Assembly: GCF_001704415.2 (NCBI RefSeq)
Contig: NC_030827.1
Span: forward strand, 41,730,271-41,794,270
Source: Capra hircus
Lineage: Eukaryota; Chordata; Mammalia; Artiodactyla; Bovidae
Direction: 5' to 3'
Length of the DNA: 64,000 nucleotides
The stretch's first letter is position 1; every line of letters begins with the position of its first letter. Below are positions 1 through 11,898 of the stretch, one piece after another. Made by a program: the position numbers and the translations under genes. The notes under the pieces were generated by a model that was not told the origin of the DNA, ran no database searches, and saw only the letters and a program-made list of their open reading frames with translations.

Positions 1-414
1 CATTGTACTCAGCCAGCTGTCCTGAAAACAACCCTGACACATGGCTTCTATCAAAGTTGTTGTGTGACTGTGAACTGGTTCAAACGTGGAGTAGTCACCT
101 TAAAGGGAGGGAAAGGCCAATGCTGGCACAGACATGCTGGTCAATTTGGAAGGCAAGTCAGGCATTAGAGGGAGTCGCTGAGCAGAAAGGTGGATACCAT
201 GAAGGTGCTGAAGTTGTGACTCAAGCTTGGGCAGCTGAACAGGTGGCATTTGGCCAAGGCTTGTTCTCTCCATTGATCACCACCGTGGTTGTAGTCAAAC
301 CAACATCACAGGGAGCTGGGTCTTGAAGACGACTGGAGGTTGCCTCACCGGGTCAGCCCCTAGCCCTCGAAGAAGCACCTGGCTGTGAAACTCTTACAAC
401 AAGAATTAGTCTTG
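1..414. other. unassigned sequence
   Basis: No repeat family or protein domain is recognised. An open frame of 107 codons (3-326, +) crosses most of it, but the translation shows no motif I know and there is no visible start context or splice signal that favours it. It could be single-copy DNA or a decayed repeat. Confidence 0.3.
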
Positions 415-1085
415 GTCAAACACATGTGGGTGAGGATGTGGAGAAACCAGAACCCTCATACACTGCTGAGGGGCAAGTAAGCTGGTGCAGCTTCTGTAGA
501 AAAGTTTGGCAATTTCTTGAGAATATAAAAGAATATAAACGTAGAATTACTGTTTGTATTTTGAGGTATATACCTCCAAAGAACTGAAAATGGGCATTAA
601 ATAGAACTTGTACATGGATGTTGATGGCAGCACTGTTTACAATAGCCAGCAGGTGGAAACAGCTTAGATGTCCATCAACTGAAGACCGAACAAACAAAAT
701 GTGCTATGTCCACACAGTGGAATGTTACTCAACAATTAAAAGGAATGATACATGTTACAACATGGATAAACCTTGAATACATTATGCTAAGTGAAAGAAG
801 GTGGTTACAAAAGACCATGTCTTGTATAATATGATTTCATTGATATGAAATATCTGAAGAGACAAATCCATGGATACAGAAAGCAGATTAGCGGTTGCCA
901 GGAGTTAGGGAGGGACTGCTTAATGGAAATGAGGTTTCCTTTTGGGATAATGAAAAAGCTCTGGCACTAGACAGCAGTGATGACCACACAACACTGTGAA
1001 TGTACTTAATGTCAGTTTAAAATGGTTAAACAGTCACTTTTATGCTTTGTGTATTTTACCAGATACACACATAAAAGAACTACTC
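415..1085 (+). mobile_element. L1M-type LINE, 3' end
   Basis: This is the 3' end of an old mammalian L1 in sense orientation. The typical order is visible: the 'cactgttgggg'-like lead, the 'gcactatttacaatagcc'-like block near 625-650, the 'ggaatattactcagc'-like block near 715-740, the 'cattatgctaagtgaaag' block near 780-800, and the 'ttagtggttgccagg' block near 888-905. The divergence, with many indels, fits an L1M subfamily. It carries no intact ORF2. Confidence 0.8.
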
Positions 1086-1958
1086 TTGGTCAATTATGCG
1101 CCTGCCCTACCCTCAGCTTTTGTTCTGTGCTTGCTGGCGCTCACCTCTGACTTTGCCCTTGGCCGATGCTTCCTGGACTCCCTGTGCATCTCAGTCTAGA
1201 TATTGTGCCAGTGATTTCCTAGTGTCGGATCCTCGGTCTGGCCCCGACTTCCACTTGTTCACGTGGGGCCTTCAGCTCCTGTCTTACCCCAATATACAAC
1301 CAAGAGAATGTGGTTACCGCTTCAGTCTGCTAAACAGTACTGCTGCTCAATCAGTCTGGTATTTACACAAAAATAGAAGTAGAGTCTATTCTGTTATTCT
1401 GCTCAAAACATAATCCTCAAGCCCCATGACAGATATCCAGAAGCTCTGTCTGAATATTAATTGGCCATGGAGCCTCAAAATAATGGCTCACAAATTCTCA
1501 GTAATTTTTTTGGTGTCACGAAAATTTCTGAATGAGTTGACTTTTTTCGACCATCTCCAGAAAGTGAGAAACTGCCTATTAAGCCAGTGTGTATGAATTG
1601 GTAGACTGTTAATATTCAAATGAACTTTCTCCTGTAACATTTAACCAATTGGCATGAGATGCAGGCAGCGAACATGTAGTCTTCAAGGCATTGTGTCTAT
1701 GGAATCCCATTATACGCTTGTTTACAATCCAGATGTCGAGATGCCCAGAGATTCTGGCTCAGGAAATCTCCATAAGGTCTCTTTGGCTCTTACACCTGAT
1801 CCTTGAACGTCTGCTTCAAACTCTCCCACAGTAAATATCAACTTGGCCACAAACTTACCCTCCATCTTTCCCAGAGCTATAGACCCCAGGGTCCCCCTGC
1901 AGCTCCAAACCCTCCCTAGGTAGAGGTCAGATGGAAGAAGGTACCAGGCATAGTCCTG
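1086..1958. other. unassigned sequence
   Basis: I see no recognisable repeat, domain or RNA gene here. Short open frames on both strands (up to 105 codons) look like chance. Confidence 0.3.
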
Positions 1959-1959
1959 A

Positions 1960-3045
1960 GCCCTAAGCGATCTTCTTTTCCTCTCTGAGACCTCTTGTAC
2001 AAACTTCAGCATCACATTTCCAGCCGTCTTCTGGACATCTCTAATGGGATGCTCTGACGAATCCGGACTTAGACATGCCTCCCTCTCTTCCCCACAAGCA
2101 TACCAGCGTTCTAATTATTCAGATTCTGGGTGTTGTCTTCACTTTCGCCTTCTCTTTTACTTCCCCACACCTATTTCTTTCCTTTAGAACGTTTCTCAGA
2201 CTCCTTTTTCTGGACTCTCACTGCTACGGCCCATTTGGAAGAATCTGACTTCCTCCTCCCCACCCTGCAGTCTGTCATCGGGCTAACAACCAGACTGCTA
2301 ACATACTGCTGCTGTTGTCATTTTTCCATTTTGCTGGCTTTTCCTTGTGGTAGCTTCCCCATGTTATCTTCGTAAATTAAGAATCTACAACATCACATTT
2401 AAATTTTCCATCCTGGCATTCAAGACTCCTGACAAGTTGGCCCCATCTTATCACCCGACAGCTCCGACACAGCACCACCCTGTCACCCCACCCCTCTGCT
2501 GCTCACACCACCAACAGAGTCAACACATTCCCAGCCCACAGCGTCTGCTCCACCGCTGGCTTCTGAAATGCCCTTCCTCCCTCCTCCGCTGGGTCATTTA
2601 TTCAACAACTGTTATTGCAACCACTGTGCACTGGAGACTAAGTGCTTAGGACACCTAGATGGACAAAAGAATGATCTCTTGGGATCCCTTGGGACATTCA
2701 CATTCAGTTGCTCTATCCTTATCTTCCCCACCCTATTCTTTGACATCTAGTTCTGCTTTCTCCCAAATGTCTTCTTGATAAACCTGGGCATGTCCCATTT
2801 TTTCCCAATTTTTACTGTTCATACTACTTATTGTTGGCATCCTATGACTCAGTGCACCAGGATATATTGTCTTATATTGCTCTCTGATCATTCCTCTAAG
2901 CTTGTTTCATGGAAACTGCCCAAGTTGGTTCACACCTTCAACTGTGTTTGGTTCACTATTGTTCAAGCACTTAGCATGCTGCTTGCACATTCCCTAAGAA
3001 TCACTCCAGTGCAAGATGGATGCTCAGTAAATATACGTTTTAATG
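1960..3045 (+). mobile_element. L2 LINE fragments
   Basis: Diverged L2 (CR1-clade LINE) in sense orientation. The block at about 2020-2090 resembles L2 sequence downstream of the reverse transcriptase. The phrase at 2412-2450 ('tggcattcaagactcctgacaagttggcccc') matches the L2 'ggcattcaaggccctccacgatctggcccc' block. The tail near 2970-3040 resembles the L2 3' end. About 2590-2700 reads like a different short fragment inside it. Boundaries are loose. Confidence 0.5.
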
Positions 3046-3241
3046 CAACTGTGCCTGAGTTCAACATAAGAGCCACCGCTTCAGTGGCACTTCATCCATT
3101 AAGGGCAACCCTCCTCTACTTCAGCTCTGCTTTCTTAAGGAGATGAAATATTGGCCAAGAAATACCCTCTCGACTCTTCCCTTCTGCTTCACCTAGAGCA
3201 AGGCGCCCTCAAGCCTCTCCTGGCAGAAGCCCGAAAGTGCA

Positions 3242-3450
3242 GGGCCTTCCCAGGTGACTCAGTGGTAAAGAATCAGCCTGCCAGTCAGGAGACCTGAGTC
3301 TGATTCCTGGGTTGGGAAGATCCCCTGGAGAAGGGAATGGCAACCCATTCCAGTATTCTTGCCAAGGGAAATCCATGGACAGAGAAGCCTGGTGGGCTAC
3401 AGTCCATGGGTCAAAAAGAGTCAGACACGACTGAGCAACTAAACAACAAC
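3242..3450 (+). mobile_element. Bov-tA SINE
   Basis: Full-length ruminant SINE. The tRNA-Glu-derived head begins 'ggccttcccaggtg'. The body has the 'gatcccctggagaagggaatgg' core, and the end reads 'gacacgactgagcaact' plus a short A-rich tail. I see no clear target duplication. Confidence 0.92.
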
Positions 3451-4287
3451 GGGTTTGGACGAGGCTGTAAACCATATCTCCTCTTGGAAATTCAGGATGC
3501 ATTTACTTATCTTTGATCATGTTTTTTGTTTTTAGGCATCAGAATGAATAACAAAGATGTGGCCCCTGCTGTCACCCACCTTAACCTATTAATACTTCTG
3601 GGAAGCCCTTCAGTAAAGAGATTTTGGGTTTGTTCACTTGTGTTTTCCCAAACCTTATTCACTAGAAGCACCTACAACATCCTACGGACCACACGCTGGG
3701 GCTTCAGGTGAGAGGGCTAGCCAATCCAGCTAAACCAAATTTTGGGGTGAAAGAGCAAAGAACCGATTTTTAAATTTCATATTAGGAAGCTTTGCTCCCC
3801 TGGAAGCCTCACTCCCCTGGAAGCCTCCTCAAGGAGCCTGGTGAGTGTGCACCAACAGCTGTTCAAATGCATCCTTGTTAAAACACAGTGTGGTTATTAG
3901 TAGGGTAGTCCCAGCACACTTAGTAGCTAGTCACGCTGTTCCCTCCCAGGCACCCAGAAATAACAATGGGGATGACAGGGTAAGAAGGTGGGGGAGTGGG
4001 TGGGCACAGACAAAGGGAGGTGGGAGCTGGTGACTAGAAGTTCTGGCTGTGGGGGCTCGAGGATGGTGGGTTTTATGCCTTGCTAATGGGGTTAGAATTG
4101 GGGCTAAGCAAATGGCTCAGAGAGGGTGAGAACCTGCTGGAAACAGAGGAGGAGTGGGGAAGACAGTCACGCGGGACCAGGAACAGACTGTAATGGGAGA
4201 ACCCATGGGGAGCGAGGGGAGGTGGAGGCTGCTTGGGAAGAGCAGAGTTCTTGCTCTGACACTTTATTACTCTAGCAGTTTTGTAAG
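3451..4287. other. unassigned sequence with a small tandem duplication
   Basis: No known repeat is recognised. At 3794-3827 a 17-bp unit containing 'ctcccctggaagcct' occurs twice head to tail, a local duplication. Confidence 0.35.
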
Positions 4288-4477
4288 GATTTCTTTTTTT
4301 TTTTTTTTATGGGTCATTTTATTTTTTTGTCTTTACTGAATTTGTTACAATATTGCTTCTGTTTTATCTTTTTGGGATTTTGGCCCTAAGGCACTTGGAT
4401 CTTAGCTCCCTGACCAGGGATCAAATCCACACCCTTGGAAGGTGCAATCTTAACCACTGGACCACAAGGGAAGTCTG
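4288..4477 (-). mobile_element. CHR-type tRNA-Glu SINE
   Basis: On the minus strand the element starts 'gacttcccttgtggtccag' at about 4477 and runs to an A-tail, seen here as the T-run at 4291-4308. The 3' part contains the 'aaacagaagcaatattgta' tail characteristic of the short CHR-2 type found across cetartiodactyls. Confidence 0.88.
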
Positions 4478-4616
4478 TCAAGCATTTTGTTTTTAAGGCA
4501 GAGACCATACAACTTTCCATATGTTAGGAGGAAATGGGTAAATGCTGAAATGGACACACTTATCTCCCTGGAATACCCTCTCTGCCCTTCTGCCTTAGGA
4601 GAGAGAAGATGGGTAA

Positions 4617-4684
4617 GAGGATGGGGGTGGAGGGAAGGAGGGAGGGAGGGAAGGAGAGAAGGGAGAAGGAGGGCAGGGAGGAAA
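4617..4684 (+). repeat. purine-rich (GGGA)n-like tract with G-quadruplex motif
   Basis: A 68-bp almost pure purine tract. At 4632-4650 four runs of three G are separated by loops of 5, 1 and 1 bases, which satisfies the usual G4 motif. It may be a degenerate GGGA simple repeat. Confidence 0.75.
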
Positions 4685-5167
4685 ACTTTTCCAAAAAACA
4701 CATTTTTGGAAGACTCAAAATTAGAGATTTCCCAGTTGAAGATGACACATGACCATGGGATTGTATCAGGCAGACCTGTCCAGGGCCCATGTATGAGAAG
4801 GCATAGCCTCCCAGTGGCCATCACCTTCCCGTCATGTTCCCTGTCCCCAGCCCAGGCCACCCTTAGGCAAGTTCCACCTCCAGACCAGAGCCGGATGCCC
4901 AGCTCCACCATCCCCTACCTCTACTGTCTGAGCTCTGGGGCTAGAGGGGTTGCCCTACCCCACCTCTGCCTCCCCCGGAAGCACCCCAAGTCTTGCCTTC
5001 CCCACTGTGGCCCACGCAGTTGAAGGCAGGTTGCCTTCCAAGGTGCTTTGAATTATTCACTGACTGAACGAGATTTGTTGAGCTCGCTAAGTGTCACGCT
5101 CAGAGAAGATAATGAAATATAAGTACCTTCAGTTCTAGGCCCTCAGGAAGTTTAGACTCCACTGCAA

Positions 5168-5447
5168 GTGAGAACAGGTGAGGCAGTGGCACCCCACTCC
5201 AGTATTCTTGCCTGGAAAATCCCATGGGCAGAGGAGCCTGGTGGGCTGCAGTCCATGGGGTCTCTGAGAGTTGGACACGACTCAGTGACTTCACTTTCAC
5301 ACACTGGAGAAGGAAATGGCAACCCACTCCAGTGTTCTTGCCTGGAGAATCCCAGGGATGGCGGAGCCTGGTGGGCTGCTGTCTATGGGGTCGCACAGAG
5401 TAGGACACGACTGACGCGACTTAGCAGCAGCAGCAGGTGAGAACAGG
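5168..5447 (+). mobile_element. BovA2 dimeric SINE with target duplication
   Basis: Two related monomers of the Bov-A body lie head to tail (about 5179-5300 and 5306-5436), joined by a 'cttcactttcacac' linker and ending in (AGC)n. The 11-bp direct repeat 'gtgagaacagg' at 5168-5178 and 5437-5447 is a perfect target-site duplication, so the insert is 5179-5436. The intact dimer and perfect duplication suggest a fairly recent insertion. Confidence 0.95.
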
Positions 5448-7595
5448 AGGAGGCAACTCCCAGGTGAGATGCCTGCGAACCCAGGGGGGCTTGTGGACAG
5501 AGCTGCCACCAGACAGGCCAACAAGACGCACCAAACAGAGGAGCCCCCTGGGCTGGGCAGTGACCGCCGCAAGCAGAAGGGACCTGATATGTGGGATGAA
5601 TTAGGGAGACAGGCAGGAGCTGGAATGAGCAATGCAATAAAAACAAGAGTTAATTCACCTTCAGAATCCAGAACACTCCATAGGGCATGAGGTTGGGCTG
5701 ATGGGCCCTGGCTGACCCCTTCTCCTGATGTAGGGCTCCCAGAAAAACCACAGGCCCGCATGACTGGTGCGTCCTCAGGTGGGGGTGAGGAGGAAAGAGA
5801 CAGAGTCAGGACTGATCTTGTGCACATTCAGGACACGGAAACTCTGATGCTTTGGTTGAACCGACAGCAACACCACCCTGACCATTCTGTTTCATGTTGA
5901 GACTTTTTCCTAAGAAGGTGCTGAGTGTCATGTCAGCCAATAGGCCGTCCTAGCACCTGGGAACTGCTATTAGCATAGTCTTGATACACTGGAACCTGCT
6001 GACCCCTGTCGCCCCTGATTTGACATTAAAGTCTAAAAGGCATACAGTGTTGCTTTTATTTTGTTTTTTCATATTTGCTTAATTAACTGGGTTACTCATC
6101 ACACTGAGGGTTCTTCCAACTCCTCCCCCCCAAGGGACACTGTGTATTTTTTTTCTTGGCCACCCAGCTCCATGGACTTGTATGGAGTCCCCACTCCCAT
6201 CCATATTGTGTATAAGGTCACCACAGGGACAGCCAGGACCCAAGCCCATGAGTGGGTGCGGAGCATGGCCCTCTCACTGTGGACTTGGGGTCTGGGAATC
6301 ATTTACCAGGAGCTCTCTGCAGGGGGCAGCACTGAGCGGTCAGGAGCATCAGGACGGTGTCCAGGCAGAGACAGCCATGGGTGCTGAGTCAGCCTGGTGT
6401 CCACAGACCAGCCCTGTGAGCCGCCTGGCTGTCATCTCAAAGTCCACCTGGATTCCTCTCTCGTTCTGATCTTTAGGCCTTGTTGGCTCCGTGGGCTGCC
6501 CAACATCCTTTCAATACATACTTTTCCTGCTTCAAGCATCCGGAGGAAATCCATTCCTCCACCGAGCACTTGGACGTCCCACCGCTGACCTGGCGGCAGC
6601 CCCTTGGCGTGCCTAGGACCCCACGGGGGCCAATAGCATGGCTGGTCAGCACTGGTATGAGGTCTTCTCCAGCTTTCTCCCTTCCTTTTATCTAATTGCC
6701 CACCAAATACTAAGGGGATATGATAATGGGTAAAGAAATGGCTGTTGCCTTCAGGGAGATTACAGCCTTTCTGTAGCTGGCCTTTAGAAAAACTCTGAAA
6801 GTTTCTCAACCCTCATCTTAACCTTGAGCCTCACTCCCTAAGGTCTCTGATGTCAATGGTAAGCATGTGACCTTGAGCTCCGCACGGGCACATGCAGACA
6901 CACGCCAGGTCCCAGAGGCACCCTGCTGCCTCTCCCTACAGTGCTTCACCTGAACTCATCTTCTTTTACTGCTTTGCCTTTCCCCATCAGAACTAACCTG
7001 TTCCTGTCCCCTTCCTGAACAGCCCTGGGGCCATCTGAAGGTCTAAATTACAGACATTAACACCTTAGTGGTCAGCAATTTAATAGTCATTTTAAGAAAT
7101 CCGAAGTCAAGAGTCTTCTGTACCTAATCTGTAGACCTCAAAATTTGGACCCTGTTTGTCAGAACTGGAATCAATGTGGGCAGCTGTTTACACCACATCC
7201 AGCTTTTCAGAGCAGTGAGCAAATGACCTTGTAGTCCAGCCTGCTATGCCCAACCGTCCCCTCCCTTCACTGCACAGCCAGCCAGGCTATCTTCACCAGC
7301 TGCTAAAATCTGCCACTCAGAAGCTGTTATTCCGTCTCACAGAGAGACTGGCAAATTGTTCCTGGAAACAGGGGGCGGGGGCGTGGTTTCCCTTCCACTG
7401 AATCTATTATTCATATTAGGTTTGGTCCTTTTTAAGAATGTTTACTTTGAAAGAACAAAGCCTGTTAACTTCGGTTGTCCATTTTCATCTATAAAAAATA
7501 CAACACACCACCTAAAGATTAAGGAAAATAACAGAAAGCCATATAGACGGCTAAAGTCTACTGATGCATGAACTTGGAGCCTCCAGGAGCATTTG
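5448..7595. other. unassigned sequence
   Basis: About 2.1 kb without a repeat I can name and without a supportable exon. Open frames up to 176 codons occur (5297-5827, -), but their ends translate the neighbouring BovA2 and no domain is visible. Confidence 0.35.
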
Positions 7596-7820
7596 CTGTT
7601 GTTGTTCAGTTGCTGTTGTTTCCGACCCCATGGACTGCAGCACGCCAGGCTACCCTGTCTTTCACCGTCTTCCAGAGTTTGCTCAAACTCATGTCCATCA
7701 AGTCAGTGATGCCATCCAACCATCTCATCCTCTGTCACCCCTTCTCCTGCCCTCAATCTTTTCCAGCATCAGGGTCTTTTCCAAGGAGTCAGCTTTTCAC
7801 ATCAAGGGCCAAAGTACTGG
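7596..7820 (-). mobile_element. BovB LINE, 3' end
   Basis: Antisense copy of the BovB 3' region. On the minus strand it reads from the 'ccaatactttggcc' block, through the 'gatgagatggttggatggcat' block, to the 'agtccatggggtc' end. It is strongly 5' truncated and has no coding capacity beyond a remnant of the ORF2 C-terminus. Confidence 0.88.
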
Positions 7821-9697
7821 CGCATAACGTGCTCAAAAGAGGGGAGAAGGTGGCAGAATATAGCTGTCTGATCAGCTTTTTGCAGGTGATATTTGGACAA
7901 AATAGGGTATTCTACATGTACTACCTTCAAATTCTGCTAGGACCACTTCCTCCAAAATGCTGGAGCAAACAGCCACCGCAGAGTTCCAAGCCCAGAGAAA
8001 CTTCTTCAGGGCTCATGTTTCCATTTTTACCCCCTCCATTCTTCCCAGGTTATAATTTGCTCTTGTCTACAACAAAAAACTAGAAATGGTAGTGGACACC
8101 AAGGCAGTTCAGACCCCCAAACAAATGAGGAGCTGCTTGTCATTGATGGTGAACTAGACCACAAGTTCTGAACGTCTGTGGTTTGTCCATAGGGTGGATC
8201 CTGGGAAACCTCCAAAGGGCGGTCATCAGCTGGCCACGGGGACTGCTACCCTGTCATTGACTGCGCTGCCTGTAATTTACAAGCAGGACACTCCACATCA
8301 CACAGCCCCAGCATCCTTCTCTGTGCTTTTTATAACACAAATGCCAAGTTTTCGCTGAACCAGCCCTTACTCATCCAAGCCTCAGTTAGTCTGTTGTATA
8401 ACATATGTAGATTGGTATTTTTATTGACTTCTGAAATACACCAAATGTTGTTCAAGGAGGAGTTTGGCATCATTTCACAGAAACGCTTAAGTCCTCCATT
8501 ACAAGCACTGGAAAAGGACTTTGGTGGTCATGTAATTTAATCTACTCATCTGTCCGATGCTTCAGAAATGAGGCTAGGAGAGCTGAGTATTTGCAGATCA
8601 CTCTAAGAACAGTCATAATCAGAGTCCTGGCTCTCTGATTTCTGAACCAAAGGTCTTTTCACTTGGAGAGACCAAAATATAACATTTAATCTTTTAAAGG
8701 CATGCTTTATCGGCCATGGCAAAAGAAAATGGAAAAAAGTTACTTAAAACACAGGAAGAAGCTAGAAGCCAGATGATAACCAATTAAGTTAATATACCTT
8801 CTCAATTAAACCCTCTACACAGAAGCCAAACTGTGGAATTTGCATTCCTCTGCTCATCTTCCAAAAGAATTGCTAATGTGCTGTGGAGTGACCCAAAGGT
8901 GAAGAAAGAGAGGAAAAAGGCAATAAAGAGCCTTGAAAGTCCAGCCTCGGACCCCTATGCCCAGGGCACAGAGAAATGCCCATCGACTTGCCTCTCCTCC
9001 AGTGACCCAAGGCTATAGCAGGCATTGGGCCTCCTCACCCCTGTGGTCCACAGCAGGATGGGGTGGGGTACATAGCAGGACTCAGGTCCCTAACAGCTGT
9101 CTCCTTCTGAGGAAAGAGAGCATAGCGATTGATGAGGGACTGGTTTCCAAGGGCTGCCAGCAGAAGCTGAAAGGCACTACATTAAGCCCGACATCATTAT
9201 TATTAAACCTACAATTTAAAACCAATTATGCTTTGCAGAAGACTGCAGCCTCCATTTAAACCACTCCTGGAGGAAAATAAAAAGCCCGTTATACAGAGTT
9301 CAAGGCAAGCTATAGAAGTGCTTATGTCACATGAAGCTGGGACTTGGGCACAAATTAATAATTGTAACCCTGGGGTTCCCACTCAGATGGAGGCAGGACA
9401 ATGGAAAGCAAATGCTAAGGAATAAAAATGAGATGCAAACATCCTCTTTTTTTTAATGGAAAACAGCCAGATCTCTTTGCAATTTCAAGATAAATTTACC
9501 TATTTGCCTGAATGGGGAAAAGTCTGACATAAAAGTCAGAGATCCTAAGCTGGTACCCAGGCCCTCCCAATGGTGTTGGTTGGTTAAAAAAAAAAAAAAG
9601 AAAGAAAACCCCAAGGCAGGGTGTGGGGGAATCATTTGCTAGACATCTAGGAATCAGGGTTTTCCATGCAAAAATTCTGAATTTGAAGCTTTGCTTG
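7821..9697. other. mostly unassigned sequence
   Basis: No gene is visible. The stretch 8520-8665 has the layout of a diverged antisense MIR ('cagaaatgaggctaggagagc' followed by 'cagagtcctggctct'), but too weakly for a firm call. A-rich simple sequence lies at 9585-9608. Confidence 0.35.
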
Positions 9698-9777
9698 TGA
9701 ATCAGGTTATCCAGGAACACTGTGGCAATGACTGTCTAGAGCCAACGCTTGGTTGTTGTCAACTTGAGATGGATGGA
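9698..9777. repeat. unidentified ~80-bp element, copy A
   Basis: This stretch matches 11357-11435 at 74 of 79 positions. I do not recognise it as a known small RNA or repeat. It is followed by a short GGAT repeat. The sequence outside the shared block is unrelated between copies, so this is a dispersed element rather than a segmental duplication. Confidence 0.7.
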
Positions 9778-10079
9778 TGGATTAGCACGCGCACTCTTGT
9801 TCACCCCAGTCTCCACCACTCCCTGTTGCTTCCCAAGAGAGACCCTGTATCTATTGCCTCTTATCATCTTTTAAAGGGTGACAAAGAAAGTGAAATCTTC
9901 CTTACAATGACATCTTTATCAAAAATGTTCTTGTACTAGTCTCACTTCATTTATTTATAGTCTCCATATGACATGTCTTAGACATTCGATTGCTTGATTC
10001 CTGACCCAAATCTTCTTTAGGAAATAAATATCCTGCAGTTGCTGAAAGTGAATCATAAAGGAAGTCGATTTCAATTTGA

Positions 10080-10420
10080 ATAATATTTACCAAGTGCCTG
10101 CTGGGTTCAGGAGACTGCACTGGGCCCTGGGGGAGGGATTCAAAGAGAATTAGGGCCCATCATTTCACTGTGGGCATTCCAGCTCAAACACCCTGGAGAA
10201 GATGCTGTCATAAGAAAGGTATAAACCACCGTGGGGTTCAGAGGCAGCAGAAACCACATCAGGCTGGGAAAAGCTACATGGAAGAAATAGCACTTGGAAT
10301 GGGCTTTGAGGAAGGGATGGCGGTTTGACAAGTGAACAAGGAAAGTGAGAGAGAGAGCTGCTTAAGAGGGAACAAGGTGAGCATTTGCAAAGGCAGAGAA
10401 ATACCTGCATATACCAAGAA
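10080..10420 (-). mobile_element. possible L2 LINE fragment
   Basis: The left end resembles the antisense L2 3' end ('tttaccaagtgcctgctggg'). The right part has the 'gcatttgcaaaggcagaga' phrase seen in antisense L2. The copy is very diverged and the assignment is tentative. Confidence 0.35.
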
Positions 10421-10964
10421 CAAGGAGGAACACTCCCCCAACAATGTATAAACTTGGAAAGAGAGGGGTTGGGCTGTTGAACTTCTGGGTTCTGTTCCCA
10501 CCTCCTCCCCCAGCCCAGCTCCTGCAGAGGCGGCATCTTAACTCCCTGATGACAACTGAGTGATGCAGAGGGGCAACCCTCACAGAAGTCTTCTGTAGTG
10601 AGAACACCCAAACCAACCCCAGGGTGCTGAAGCCATGGAATGGGGTTAGGGCTCAAGGTCACCAATCAGCAGCTCCACCTGCTCCTGGATTCGTATAATG
10701 CACCTGGGACACCGGTCCTGCCAAGGGGCTGCTCCATATGTAGCATGGTCCTCATCAAAGGGAAAACGGACAAACGGGAAATGAACAAACATATTAATTT
10801 AGCATCATCCTTCCACCAAGCTGTTGATGTAAAAACTCTTGGAATTGAGGCTTGACTTCCCATCCTATCCCAGCTATGCTCAGAACCCAAAATCTCTACC
10901 TTTTAAAATACCCTGAGTCCAAAGTCTTCTCATTATCTGTACTGATGTCACTTCAGTCCAAGTG
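10421..10964. other. unassigned sequence
   Basis: No repeat, RNA or exon is recognised. A 166-codon minus-strand frame (10165-10665) has no visible domain and overlaps possible L2 sequence. Confidence 0.3.
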
Positions 10965-11755
10965 CCCAAGCCCTAGACCTCTGCAAGAGTGTTCCACTGG
11001 TCTCCCTACTTCTGCCCTAACCCCATACACTCCATCCTCTACGCTGGAGGAAAGGCAGTTTGATCATGTTACTGTTCTATGCAACACCCTGAACAACATC
11101 CAATCATACTCAGGATAAAATCCGAAGTCCTCACAGTGGCTTTCACAGAGCTGTATAACCTCATTCCTATCTCTTCTCATCAGTCGTCCCACCCACTTCC
11201 CTCCAGCCACGATCATTCGGGTAGATACTGAGTCCCTAGCAAGTACCCAGCAGCCCTCTAGGTGCTAGAAACACACCAGGAACAGTGACCCACTTGTTCT
11301 TTCTTGAATCCAGCAAAAATGCTCCTGCCCCAGGCCCTCAGCATTGCTGTTCTCTCTGAATCAGGCTATCCAGGAACCCTGTGGCGATGACTGTCTAGAG
11401 CCAAGGCTTGGTTGTTGCCAACTTGAGATGGATGGAAATAATCTCTGCCTTAGATCCACACGGATCCCCACCTCATACTTCTCACTCGGCCTTTCACAAA
11501 TACCCTACCTAGAATGGCGCCCCTAATTATCTAGCCCCTCACCCTTCTTTGGTTGCTTTCTAGCACCTGTCATTAGCAGAACTAACTTTATTTGTAAATA
11601 TATTTTGCACCATGTTTAATGTGTGTCTACTCCACTAGAATGAGGGCAAGGTCTTTATCTGTTTTGCCCACTGCAGCATCCCTCAGATCTAAAGAAATAT
11701 TGTCACATCACAGCTGCTCATTAACTACTTACTGAGTGACTGAAATAAGGGCTAA
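10965..11755 (+). mobile_element. L2 LINE, 3' half, interrupted
   Basis: Sense L2 with clear blocks: the 'actggtctccctact' phrase at 10997, 'ttgatcatgttactgttct' at 11059, 'ggataaaatccgaagtcctcac' at 11113, and the 3' end at 11560-11740 ('tagcacctgtcattagcaga' to 'ctccactagaatgagggcaagg'). The line is broken at 11358-11441 by the unidentified 80-bp element, which must therefore be younger. Confidence 0.75.
11357..11441. repeat. unidentified ~80-bp element, copy B, inserted in L2
   Basis: Second copy of the element at 9698. It lies inside L2 and ends in an A-rich 'ggaaataa'. The host L2 appears duplicated across the insert ('tctctg' at 11352-11357 and 11442-11447), as a short target-site duplication would be. 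The body contains a small dyad, 'agccaaggct'. A retroposed small RNA, or a fragment of an unnamed SINE or LTR, would both fit. Confidence 0.65.
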
Positions 11756-11780
11756 TCTGTAGGGCCCACAGGAGCCAGTG

Positions 11781-11898
11781 ACAGTGAAAGTATTAGTCGC
11801 TCAGTCGTGGACAACTGTTTGTGACCCAATGGACTGGGGCCCACCATGCTCCTCTGTCCATGGAATTGTCCAGGCAAAAGTACTGGAGTGGGTTGCCA
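11781..11898 (-). mobile_element. Bov-tA SINE, truncated
   Basis: Antisense Bov-tA 3' half: 'agtgaaagtattagtcgc' at the left, ending inside the body at 'gagtgggttgcca'. The tRNA-derived head is missing, so the copy is 5' truncated. Confidence 0.88.

Noticed and set aside
4487..5023. 178-codon frame with a GREGRREGRRR-like basic stretch
   Set aside because: The basic run is the translation of the purine tract at 4617-4684; no domain is visible.
5168..5440. Open frames on both strands with serine/leucine-rich repeats at several loci (for example 5.2, 23.2, 34.1 and 51.8 kb)
   Set aside because: These are translations of Bov-tA/BovA2 SINEs, which often lack stops in some frames.
9698..11441. 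Segmental duplication of the 9.7 and 11.4 kb regions
   Set aside because: Only about 80 bp are shared and the flanks on both sides are unrelated, so a dispersed element explains it better.
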